From Anaerolineae bacterium (GTDB lineage: Bacteria; Chloroflexota; Anaerolineae; UBA1429): a stretch of DNA of 6,461 nucleotides. Of the stretch, positions 1 to 4,507 are shown in pieces. The stretch lies in the NCBI GenBank assembly GCA_016928125.1, contig JAFGLK010000235.1:1-6461 (forward strand), in the 5' to 3' direction. The position numbers and the translations under genes were made by a program. Position 1 is the first letter of the stretch. Every line of letters starts with the position of its first letter. The notes beneath the pieces were generated by a model. The model made no database searches and was not told the origin of the DNA. It saw only the letters and a program-made list of their open reading frames with translations.

Positions 1-369
1 ATCGAGATTGCACGCATCGGCCGCGCCCTGGAGCGCTGGGGCGACCGTTTCCTGCAGCATGTCTACACAGAGCGTGAGATGCGCCTGTGCCGGGGCCGGG
101 TGCCCGAGTTGGCGGTGCGCTTTGCAGCCAAGGAGGCCATCTCGAAAGCGCTGGGCACGGGTCTGTATGGTATCGGCTGGACCGAGATGGAGGTACTGTC
201 CGATCGGCGCGGCAAGCCCCTGGTGACGCTGCACGGCCGAGCGTTGGCCCGGGCGCAGCGCCTGGGGTTGAACGAGTGGGCCATCAGTCTGTCGCACAGC
301 GATGGCCAGGCCCTCGCCTTTGTGGTGGCGAACGGACAGGGGCCGACGGATACGGCGGCCTCGGGTTAG
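1..369 (+). CDS. acpS: Holo-[acyl-carrier-protein] synthase, 5' end cut by window edge
   Basis: This enzyme transfers the 4'-phosphopantetheine arm of coenzyme A to a serine of apo acyl carrier protein, activating it for fatty-acid synthesis in the cytoplasm. The frame is open from base 1 and gives 122 residues before a TAG stop. The first visible residues, IEIARI, match the end of the family's N-terminal G-x-D-x-x-x-I-x-R-I motif, so roughly 8-10 residues including the metal-binding Asp lie outside the window. Residues 41-54 (FAAKEAISKALGTG) are the family hallmark, with the second metal ligand Glu45 and Lys49. GKP (71-73) and SLSHS (96-100) are the usual C-terminal motifs. With the missing start the length would be about 130, normal for AcpS. 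The last ten or so residues are a non-conserved tail. It converges on the sulfatase gene. The family call is secure; the true start cannot be seen. Confidence 0.95.
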   Translation: MEIARIGRALERWGDRFLQHVYTEREMRLCRGRVPELAVRFAAKEAISKALGTGLYGIGWTEMEVLSDRRGKPLVTLHGRALARAQRLGLNEWAISLSHSDGQALAFVVANGQGPTDTAASG

Positions 370-395
370 CACCCGGGCGGCAGGGTCGAGAAGGG

Positions 396-430
396 GAGAG
401 GCGACGCACCAGGCCGGTGCGTCGCCTCTC
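396..430. terminator. Perfect 15-bp hairpin between convergent acpS and sulfatase genes
   Basis: Bases 396-410 (GAGAGGCGACGCACC) are the exact reverse complement of 416-430, with a five-base loop AGGCC at 411-415. The structure fills the gap between the acpS stop (369) and the sulfatase stop (432), where it can serve both transcripts. Neither side has a clear run of T: the plus-strand exit reads TCTAGTATTGG, and the minus-strand exit is C-rich then mixed. It therefore looks like a U-tract-poor bidirectional terminator, or a transcript-end stabiliser. The inverted repeat is seen directly; the function is inferred from position. Confidence 0.75.
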
Positions 431-431
431 T

Positions 432-1823
432 CTAGTATTGGCCAGTGCGCAAAGGATACTGGCTCTCTACATCGAAAGAGCGTCGCACCAGTTCGGCGCG
501 CATGACATCCAACTCGCCGGCATAGGCAGGATCCGGAGCCACATTGGACAACTCGTGCGGATCGCGGGCCAGGTCAAAGAGGAGCTCTTGCACCTCGCGG
601 CGTCCGAATTCGCGCCCCGCGCAATACTTGAGCGCTGCGGTGCGCACTGTCTTCCAGGACTCTCGGAAGGGATAGCGATGCTCGATGTAGACTGAGGGAC
701 GTGCGACGTAGGCACTTCCGCGCAAAAGGGGCTGCAGCGAGCGGCCCTGCATCTCGGGCGGGGTCTGCACGCCACACCAGTCCAACACGGTGGGGGCCAG
801 ATCCACCTGCTCCACCAGTTCGGCGTGGCGTTCCCCGCCCGCGATGCCGTGGGGGTAGCGCATGATGAGGGGCACGTGGGCGCAGCTATCCAGGCCGGGT
901 GGCCCCTTTTGCACGCGCCCATGGTCGCCCAGGTGCTCGCCATGGTCCGAAGTGAAGATCACGAGCGTGTCCTCCTCCAGCCCGGCCTCATCCAGAGCGC
1001 GAAGAATGCGACCCACCTGGTTGTCCACGTGGCTGATCAGCGCATAGTAGTGGGCCTTGACGGTCTGCCATTCGGTCTGCGAGAGGCCGAGGGTGTTCTC
1101 GCCAGGGGCCATGTGAGGCAGCGGCAGCGAGGCCGGGTCGTACAGCTCGACAAAGCGCCGCGGCGGGTTGAGTGGCGCGTGAGGCGCGTAGAATCCCGCG
1201 ATGAGGAAAAAGGACTCCTCCCTGTGGCGCCGAACGAACTCCACCGACTCTTCGGCTACAAAGGCGCTGTGGGTCAGCTCCTCTGGCCCCTCGAAGAGAT
1301 AGGGCTCATGGGTGTTCCTCGGGTGCTTGTTGACCGGCGGACCCTCCCAAGCCGGGGGCGTCGCGCAGCGGCAGTTCCACACCTGGCTCGGGTCGTGAGC
1401 CGCTACCCACTTGATGTAGGCGTCATCGTAGCAGCCCGGCTCGTCCGAGAGGATCAGCGTGTCGAAACCATAGTCGGGGTGCGCCTGGCGATGATCCCGG
1501 TTAGAGTGGTTCTTGAAATGGAGCTTGCCGATGTTCGCCACGTGATAGCCATAGGGCTTGAGCACGCGGGGTAGCGTAAGGACATCCTCGCGCATCTCGA
1601 TGCCGTTGCAGGTCGAGCCCAAGGCCGAGGGGTAGCGGCCACTGAGCAGGCTGTGTCGACTGGGCATGCAGACCGGGCTGTTGCAGAAAGCGCTCTCGAA
1701 CAGGGCGCCCTGGGCGGCCAGCCTGTCGAGGTTCGGCGTATGGATGTGAGGATTGCCTGCAGCGCCGATCGTGTCCCAACGCTGCTGGTCGGTATAGAGG
1801 AGGATCACGTTCGGTCTTCTCAC
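432..1823 (-). CDS. Cysteine-type sulfatase (alkaline-phosphatase superfamily)
   Basis: This is a 463-residue sulfatase that should hydrolyse a sulfate ester; the substrate cannot be read from the sequence. Asp12 near the N-terminus (YTDQQ) is a metal ligand. Cys52 lies in CMPSR followed by LLSGRYP, the C-x-P-x-R signature in which Cys is converted to the catalytic formylglycine. GK-x-H (Lys100, His102), the His215 region (YAPHAP) and SDHGE (Asp293, His294) supply the other active-site positions. The C-terminal ELLFDLARDPHELSN segment is typical of the family. Length is normal for compact bacterial sulfatases. There is no hydrophobic leader, because the protein begins directly with the core strand, so a cytoplasmic location is likely. 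The start is GTG at 1823, preceded by GGAGGG at 8 bases. No formylglycine-generating enzyme or anaerobic sulfatase-maturating enzyme is in the window, so maturation must be supplied from elsewhere. Choline-sulfatase-like and phosphonate monoester hydrolase relatives are possible alternatives within the superfamily. Confidence 0.93.
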   Translation of the reverse strand: MRRPNVILLYTDQQRWDTIGAAGNPHIHTPNLDRLAAQGALFESAFCNSPVCMPSRHSLLSGRYPSALGSTCNGIEMREDVLTLPRVLKPYGYHVANIGKLHFKNHSNRDHRQAHPDYGFDTLILSDEPGCYDDAYIKWVAAHDPSQVWNCRCATPPAWEGPPVNKHPRNTHEPYLFEGPEELTHSAFVAEESVEFVRRHREESFFLIAGFYAPHAPLNPPRRFVELYDPASLPLPHMAPGENTLGLSQTEWQTVKAHYYALISHVDNQVGRILRALDEAGLEEDTLVIFTSDHGEHLGDHGRVQKGPPGLDSCAHVPLIMRYPHGIAGGERHAELVEQVDLAPTVLDWCGVQTPPEMQGRSLQPLLRGSAYVARPSVYIEHRYPFRESWKTVRTAALKYCAGREFGRREVQELLFDLARDPHELSNVAPDPAYAGELDVMRAELVRRSFDVESQYPLRTGQY

Positions 1824-1831
1824 TTTTGCTG

Positions 1832-1837
1832 CCCTCC
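1832..1837 (-). promoter_or_regulatory. Ribosome binding site that fixes the sulfatase GTG start
   Basis: Read on the minus strand this is GGAGGG, separated by eight bases (CAGCAAAA) from the GTG at 1823-1821. The spacing is ideal, and the first encoded residues (RRPNVILLYTD) are the normal sulfatase N-terminus, so this GTG is the likely start. The frame stays open further upstream, but no better start with a matching site is seen. Confidence 0.8.
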
Positions 1838-2052
1838 GTCAAGATGATTGTGGGCTCTCCTCTCACTGCGGTCTCGACAGACGGCTCACAAGGCCTCGGG
1901 ACCGCTCTCGCTATCTGCGCTGTACACTCTCAATATACACCCTACACAGGCTCATGCGCGAGTGTGCTCTGGGGACTCGGACGAAAGCAATCCGCGACAG
2001 GGTCAAGAAGCGTCAAAAACGCACGTCTAATCGTTGCAGAGAAAAAAACCAG

Positions 2053-2078
2053 CGGCCTGCAGCTATCTATGCAAGCCG
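2053..2078. repeat. Imperfect inverted repeat upstream of the small membrane protein gene
   Basis: The left arm CGGCCTGCA (2053-2061) faces the right arm TGCAAGCCG (2070-2078) across an eight-base centre. Eight of nine positions pair, with one C/A mismatch. It sits about 45 bases before the ATG at 2124 and could be an operator (TGCA-N8-TGCA core) or a leader hairpin. The symmetry is seen directly; the role is unknown. Confidence 0.4.
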
Positions 2079-2123
2079 AACGGACGGCAGGTCTGTCGCC
2101 CGCTTGTGAGGGGAGCCAAGGCG

Positions 2124-2318
2124 ATGAATCCGTTCGCCGTACTGGTGCTAGCCATACTGGGGATAGTCCTGCTTCTCTGGGAGGGCGCGGCGTCTAGCCC
2201 CGTCGCACCGGTCGTGGTTGTGAGGTACGAGACGGGCACAGGGGCGGGGGGCTGCTTGCGAGCGCTGGCCTGGGCCGCCGCTCTTGTGCTGGCGCTGCGC
2301 CTGCTGCTGAACGCGTAG
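2124..2318 (+). CDS. Small hydrophobic protein, probably two membrane spans
   Basis: This gives a 64-residue protein from the ATG at 2124. A strong GAGGGGAG site (2108-2115) stands eight bases upstream, which decides this start over the longer in-frame version. Residues 3-19 (PFAVLVLAILGIVLLLW) form a clear membrane span. A short Pro/Val- and Thr/Gly-rich linker with only Arg, Glu and Cys as notable polar or reactive residues follows. A second hydrophobic segment, roughly residues 46-63 and rich in Leu and Ala, runs to the C-terminus. I do not recognise the family and assign no function. It stands alone: the sulfatase is divergent and the Nudix gene has its own promoter 80 bases downstream. 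The coding call rests on the ribosome binding site and coherent membrane topology. Chance hydrophobicity in a GC-rich frame is the main alternative. Confidence 0.62.
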   Translation: MNPFAVLVLAILGIVLLLWEGAASSPVAPVVVVRYETGTGAGGCLRALAWAAALVLALRLLLNA

Positions 2319-2373
2319 CATCCCCACCTCCACATCCCTTCTAGCGCTTCGCCGCCGTTTCGCTGCAAATCAT

Positions 2374-2416
2374 GTCGCCACAGACGGCCAGGCTGTTTGA
2401 CCATGCCGTGGGCGAC
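2374..2416. promoter_or_regulatory. Nested inverted repeat overlapping the Nudix promoter (candidate operator)
   Basis: Outer arms are GTCGCC (2374-2379) and GGCGAC (2411-2416); inner arms are ACGGC (2384-2388) and GCCGT (2405-2409). The arms are separated by four bases on the left and one on the right. The centre, near 2396, contains the start of the -35 box, and the right arms fill the promoter spacer. A repressor bound here would block RNA polymerase. The repeats are visible; use as an operator is inference, and the unequal gaps weaken it. Confidence 0.35.
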
Positions 2417-2424
2417 CCTATAAT
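2397..2424 (+). promoter_or_regulatory. Sigma-70-type promoter for the Nudix-nadE gene run
   Basis: TTGACC at 2397-2402 matches the -35 consensus at five of six positions. TATAAT at 2419-2424 is a perfect -10 box. The spacer is 16 bases, within the accepted range. Transcription should begin near 2431-2433, giving a leader of about 28 bases before the Nudix ATG at 2460. It is the only near-consensus promoter in the window. Confidence 0.85.
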
Positions 2425-2447
2425 GCCATCGCAATGAGAGCTTGCGC

Positions 2448-2455
2448 AGGGGAGG
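2448..2455 (+). promoter_or_regulatory. Ribosome binding site that selects the Nudix ATG
   Basis: AGGGGAGG lies four bases before the ATG at 2460-2462. The spacing is slightly short but the match is strong. The upstream in-frame TTG at 2442 has no suitable site and would leave a leader of only about ten bases after the predicted transcription start, so ATG 2460 is preferred. Confidence 0.7.
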
Positions 2456-2459
2456 CGCT

Positions 2460-3086
2460 ATGGGGACCGATCTATGTCCGATCGTTAGCGAAGAGGATGT
2501 GCCTATCCGTTGCGCCGATCAGGCCCTCATCCAGCGGGAGGGCTGGCCGCACCGGGTGGTGTGGGGTCTGCTCTACAGCCCTGAGACCCAGACCTGGCTC
2601 GTGCAGTGGCGCCGGCCCACCAAGTACATCAGCCCCTCGCTCTGGGATGTATCGTGGGCGGGGCACGTGAGTTGCGTGCAAGGCCAGCCCGAGAGCTATC
2701 TGGCGGCCTGCGCTCGCGAGCTGCGCGAGGAGCTGGGCCTGGAGATGACCCTGGTAGACGAGCTGTCCCTCGCCCGAGCGGACGCTTCTCGCGCTCTTGG
2801 GCGGGCCACCACGTACGATCTGGGCTACTCGAGAGAGTATCATGCTCATCCGATCCGTGGGGGCGGGCAGCAGATGTTTCGGGCGCATGCGCACCACTTC
2901 TTGGCGTGGTACGATGGCCCGGCGGCCCTGGCGCCCACTGGGGAGCCTAAAGGCCTGGCCTGGCTCTCAGCGGATGAGATCGAGACGGAGATGATCGCCC
3001 CAGGTCGGGCGACCGTCGCATTGACCAAGATGCTGCCACGCTGTGTTGCGCTGGTGCGGCAGTTGAGCGGGTTGAGGGGTGAGTGA
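2460..3086 (+). CDS. Nudix hydrolase, isopentenyl-diphosphate-isomerase/YfcD-like, with enlarged Nudix loop
   Basis: This is a 208-residue Nudix protein, expected to cleave a nucleoside diphosphate linked to another group in a Mg2+-dependent reaction. The Nudix helix is REL-x-EE-x-GL at residues 86-94, with Glu87, Glu90 and Glu91 as metal ligands. Upstream, LWDVSWAGHVS (61-71) and RRPTKYISP resemble the isopentenyl-diphosphate-isomerase/YfcD branch. The usual spacing G-x5-E is here G68-x9-E78, because QGQP or equivalent residues are inserted in the loop before the helix. The catalytic Cys-containing motif of true isomerases is not seen, so hydrolase is preferred. Residues 130-150 are rich in His and Gly. 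The C-terminal 50 residues show no winged-helix of the NrtR regulator type. It is the first gene after the strong promoter, and its stop abuts the next start. The family is secure; the substrate is unknown, and an ADP-ribose or NAD-related one is only suggested by the neighbours. Confidence 0.9.
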   Translation: MGTDLCPIVSEEDVPIRCADQALIQREGWPHRVVWGLLYSPETQTWLVQWRRPTKYISPSLWDVSWAGHVSCVQGQPESYLAACARELREELGLEMTLVDELSLARADASRALGRATTYDLGYSREYHAHPIRGGGQQMFRAHAHHFLAWYDGPAALAPTGEPKGLAWLSADEIETEMIAPGRATVALTKMLPRCVALVRQLSGLRGE

Positions 3087-3929
3087 GTGGATATCTGGGG
3101 ATTCGTTGGCCAGATGCGCCTGGCGCTCTACCAGGCGGGGCAGGTGGCTCAGGCCTTGCAGGGGCGAGTGAGCGCCGAGCACAAGGCGCCCGATTCGCTG
3201 CACCAGCAGAGCACCGCGGTCTCGGTGGTCGATCGGCTGTGTCAGGAGATCATCCTGCTGCGGGCCTATGACGTGGCGCCCGAGTTGGAGGTGCAGAGTG
3301 AGGAGCTCGCCGCCTGTCCAGAGGAGATCGCGGCGCTGTTTCGACGAAATCGCCATCGTTACGCGCTGATCCTCGATCCCATCGATGGGACGGACGACTA
3401 TCTGAGCGGGCGCCCGAGCTACGGGATCATGCTCGGCTTGCTGGATCAAGAGCTGGGACGCATGGCCTGCGGCCTGATCCACTTCCCGGCGATGGGGCGT
3501 AGCTATGTGGGCATCCGCGATGTAGGGGCCTATGCGAGCGGAGGCCTGTGGGGCCCGCCCCGGCCATTGGTGCCGGACGAGCCTCCGCGGAACGTTGCGG
3601 ATACCAAGCGCCTGACCGAGGCGGACTATGGCTGGTTTGCGGCGCATGGCCTGCCGGTCGCGCCGGCGGCCAGCCGCTCATCTGCCTATGAGCTGGTGCG
3701 TGTGGCCACAGGTGAGGTGGGAGCTCTGGCCATGCGTCACTTTCATGGCTATGACAGCGCCGTCGCCAGCGTGCTGATCGAGGCTCTGGGCGGGGCAGCG
3801 CTGGGGCCGGATGGCCGAGCGGTGCGCTATGAGAAGGCCATGCCGCGCCTGCCGCTGGTGGTTCTGGCTCTCGATCCAGGGCTCGCCGTGGAGATCAGCG
3901 TGGGGCTTGGCGGCGAGGCCCCGTCGTAG
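3087..3929 (+). CDS. Inositol-monophosphatase-family phosphatase
   Basis: This is a 280-residue member of the Li+-sensitive, metal-dependent phosphatase fold (IMPase, CysQ, FBPase class IV and NADP phosphatases). SEE (71-73) corresponds to the GEE metal motif. DPIDGTDDY (97-105) is the core motif with metal-binding Asp97 and Asp100 and catalytic-loop Thr102. GYDSA (221-225) replaces the usual W-D-x-A-A and keeps Asp223. ALGG (234-237) fits the A-G-G that follows it in the family. Start is GTG at 3087, directly after the Nudix stop codon, with GAGGGG (3074-3079) seven bases upstream inside the Nudix gene. This implies translational coupling. An in-frame ATG at 3114 has no ribosome site. Deviations are DDY in place of the common TNF, and Tyr in place of Trp before the last Asp. 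The sequence does not settle whether it acts on inositol phosphate, phosphoadenosine phosphate, a sugar phosphate or NADP+. Its position before a macrodomain gene and nadE makes a nucleotide substrate worth considering. Confidence 0.92.
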   Translation: MDIWGFVGQMRLALYQAGQVAQALQGRVSAEHKAPDSLHQQSTAVSVVDRLCQEIILLRAYDVAPELEVQSEELAACPEEIAALFRRNRHRYALILDPIDGTDDYLSGRPSYGIMLGLLDQELGRMACGLIHFPAMGRSYVGIRDVGAYASGGLWGPPRPLVPDEPPRNVADTKRLTEADYGWFAAHGLPVAPAASRSSAYELVRVATGEVGALAMRHFHGYDSAVASVLIEALGGAALGPDGRAVRYEKAMPRLPLVVLALDPGLAVEISVGLGGEAPS

Positions 3930-3951
3930 GGGCGAGGCAGACCGCAAGGTC
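3918..3951 (+). other. Two small hairpins between the phosphatase and macrodomain genes
   Basis: GCCCC (3918-3922) pairs with GGGGC (3929-3933) across a six-base loop that includes most of the phosphatase stop codon. Just downstream GACC-GCAA-GGTC (3940-3951) is a four-bp stem closed by a GNRA-type tetraloop. There is no T run, so full termination is unlikely; an RNA-stability or pausing role is possible. The macrodomain gene follows with only a G-rich stretch as its ribosome site. Confidence 0.35.
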
Positions 3952-3970
3952 GACGGGGGGCAAGAGAACG

Positions 3971-4492
3971 ATGGACGAGAGGATTGAGATCGTGCAGGGC
4001 GACATCACCAAGTTGCCTGTGGACGCCATTGTGAATGCCGCCAACCGGACGCTATTGGGCGGCGGCGGCGTGGATGGTGCGATCCACCGTGCGGCAGGTC
4101 CGCGCCTGCTGGCGGAATGCGCCACCCTGGGAGGCTGCGCCACGGGCGAGGCCAAGCTGACTGGGGGATACGATCTGCCAGCCAAGCATGTGATCCACAC
4201 GGTGGGGCCAGTGTGGCGAGGCGGGGCGCACGACGAGGACGAGCTGTTGGCCCGCTGCTATCGGAACAGCCTCGCGCTGGCGCAGGAGCGGGGGCTGGCC
4301 AGCATTGCTTTCCCGGCCATCAGCACAGGGATCTTTGGCTTCCCCGCAGAGCGTGCCGCGCGAATCGCGCTACGCGAGGTGGGGGCATTCCTGGCCCAGC
4401 CTACGACGCTCGAGCGCGTGCTGATGGTCTGCTACAACGCGGCCACCTATCGCATCTATCAACAGGCGGCTGACAAGTTGGGCCGAGTCTGA
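3971..4492 (+). CDS. ymdB: MacroD-type macrodomain protein, O-acetyl-ADP-ribose deacetylase (YmdB-like)
   Basis: This is a 173-residue single macrodomain. The family binds ADP-ribose and hydrolyses O-acetyl-ADP-ribose (made by sirtuins) and, in many members, mono-ADP-ribose attached to acidic residues. GDIT (10-13) with Asp11 contacts adenine. NAAN (22-25) and [10 protein letters not shown] (30-39) carry Asn25 and Asp35, the residues known to matter for YmdB catalysis. HTVGP (76-80) and [12 protein letters not shown] (114-125) form the phosphate and distal-ribose loops. The overall length and order match Escherichia coli YmdB closely. Start is ATG 3971. The upstream region is G-rich (GGGGGG at 3955-3960) with AAGAGAA nearer the start, not a classic site. 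It lies 41 bases after the phosphatase gene and 15 bases before nadE. YmdB in E. coli is also reported to modulate RNase III; whether this one does is unknown. Confidence 0.95.
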   Translation: MDERIEIVQGDITKLPVDAIVNAANRTLLGGGGVDGAIHRAAGPRLLAECATLGGCATGEAKLTGGYDLPAKHVIHTVGPVWRGGAHDEDELLARCYRNSLALAQERGLASIAFPAISTGIFGFPAERAARIALREVGAFLAQPTTLERVLMVCYNAATYRIYQQAADKLGRV

Positions 4493-4493
4493 C

Positions 4494-4501
4494 GAGGGAG
4501 G
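4494..4501 (+). promoter_or_regulatory. Ribosome binding site that selects the second nadE ATG
   Basis: GAGGGAGG ends immediately before an ATG at 4502, which leaves no spacing, but it stands six bases before the in-frame ATG at 4508. The protein from 4508 begins MRITMAQ, the normal start of the nitrilase domain, so 4508 is chosen. Confidence 0.8.
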
Positions 4502-4507
4502 ATGGCC

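Larger units (their letters stand above)
1824..2123. other. Roughly 300-base divergent intergenic region
   Basis: No convincing gene lies here. Short open frames crossing it lack a good ribosome binding site and protein-like composition. It separates the sulfatase (leftward) from the small membrane protein gene (rightward), so both promoters should lie within it, but neither is clear. On the minus strand TATATT (plus-strand 1932-1937) could be a -10 box for the sulfatase, without a good -35. On the plus strand TCTAAT (2026-2031) is a weak -10 candidate. TACAC occurs three times at 1923, 1936 and 1943. There is a short A tract at 2042-2048 and an imperfect dyad at 2053-2078. The region is visibly less GC-rich in patches than the flanking genes. 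Confidence 0.6.

Noticed and set aside
87..695. Plus-strand open frame of about 202 codons crossing from acpS into the sulfatase
   Set aside because: It overlaps acpS in another frame, runs through the terminator hairpin and is antisense to the sulfatase end; no motif supports it.
825..1574. Long plus-strand open frame (about 249 codons) inside the sulfatase gene
   Set aside because: It lies fully antisense to a gene with intact catalytic motifs, its protein has no recognisable domain, and long antisense frames are expected in GC-rich DNA.
1826..2197. Plus-strand open frame of about 123 codons filling the intergenic region
   Set aside because: The protein is low in structure, its start lies within the sulfatase ribosome-site region, and it overlaps the start of the better-supported small membrane gene in another frame.
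2063..2434. Minus-strand open frame of about 123 codons over the small membrane protein gene and the promoter
   Set aside because: No ribosome site or domain is seen, it covers the strong promoter, and the opposite strand has a better-supported small gene.
2442..2459. TTG start that would lengthen the Nudix protein by six residues
   Set aside because: No suitable ribosome site precedes it, and it lies about ten bases from the predicted transcription start, whereas AGGGGAGG precedes the ATG at 2460.
2460..3086. True isopentenyl-diphosphate isomerase or an NrtR-type regulator
   Set aside because: The isomerase catalytic Cys motif is not seen, and there is no C-terminal winged-helix region of the NrtR kind, so Nudix hydrolase is the safer call.
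2967..3647. Minus-strand open frame of about 226 codons opposite the Nudix-phosphatase junction
   Set aside because: It is a shadow of two well-supported genes, and its composition is rich in Arg, His and Gln as is usual for antisense frames.
4502..4507. First ATG of nadE
   Set aside because: It touches the ribosome binding site with no spacing; the next ATG at 4508 has the right spacing and gives the normal N-terminus.
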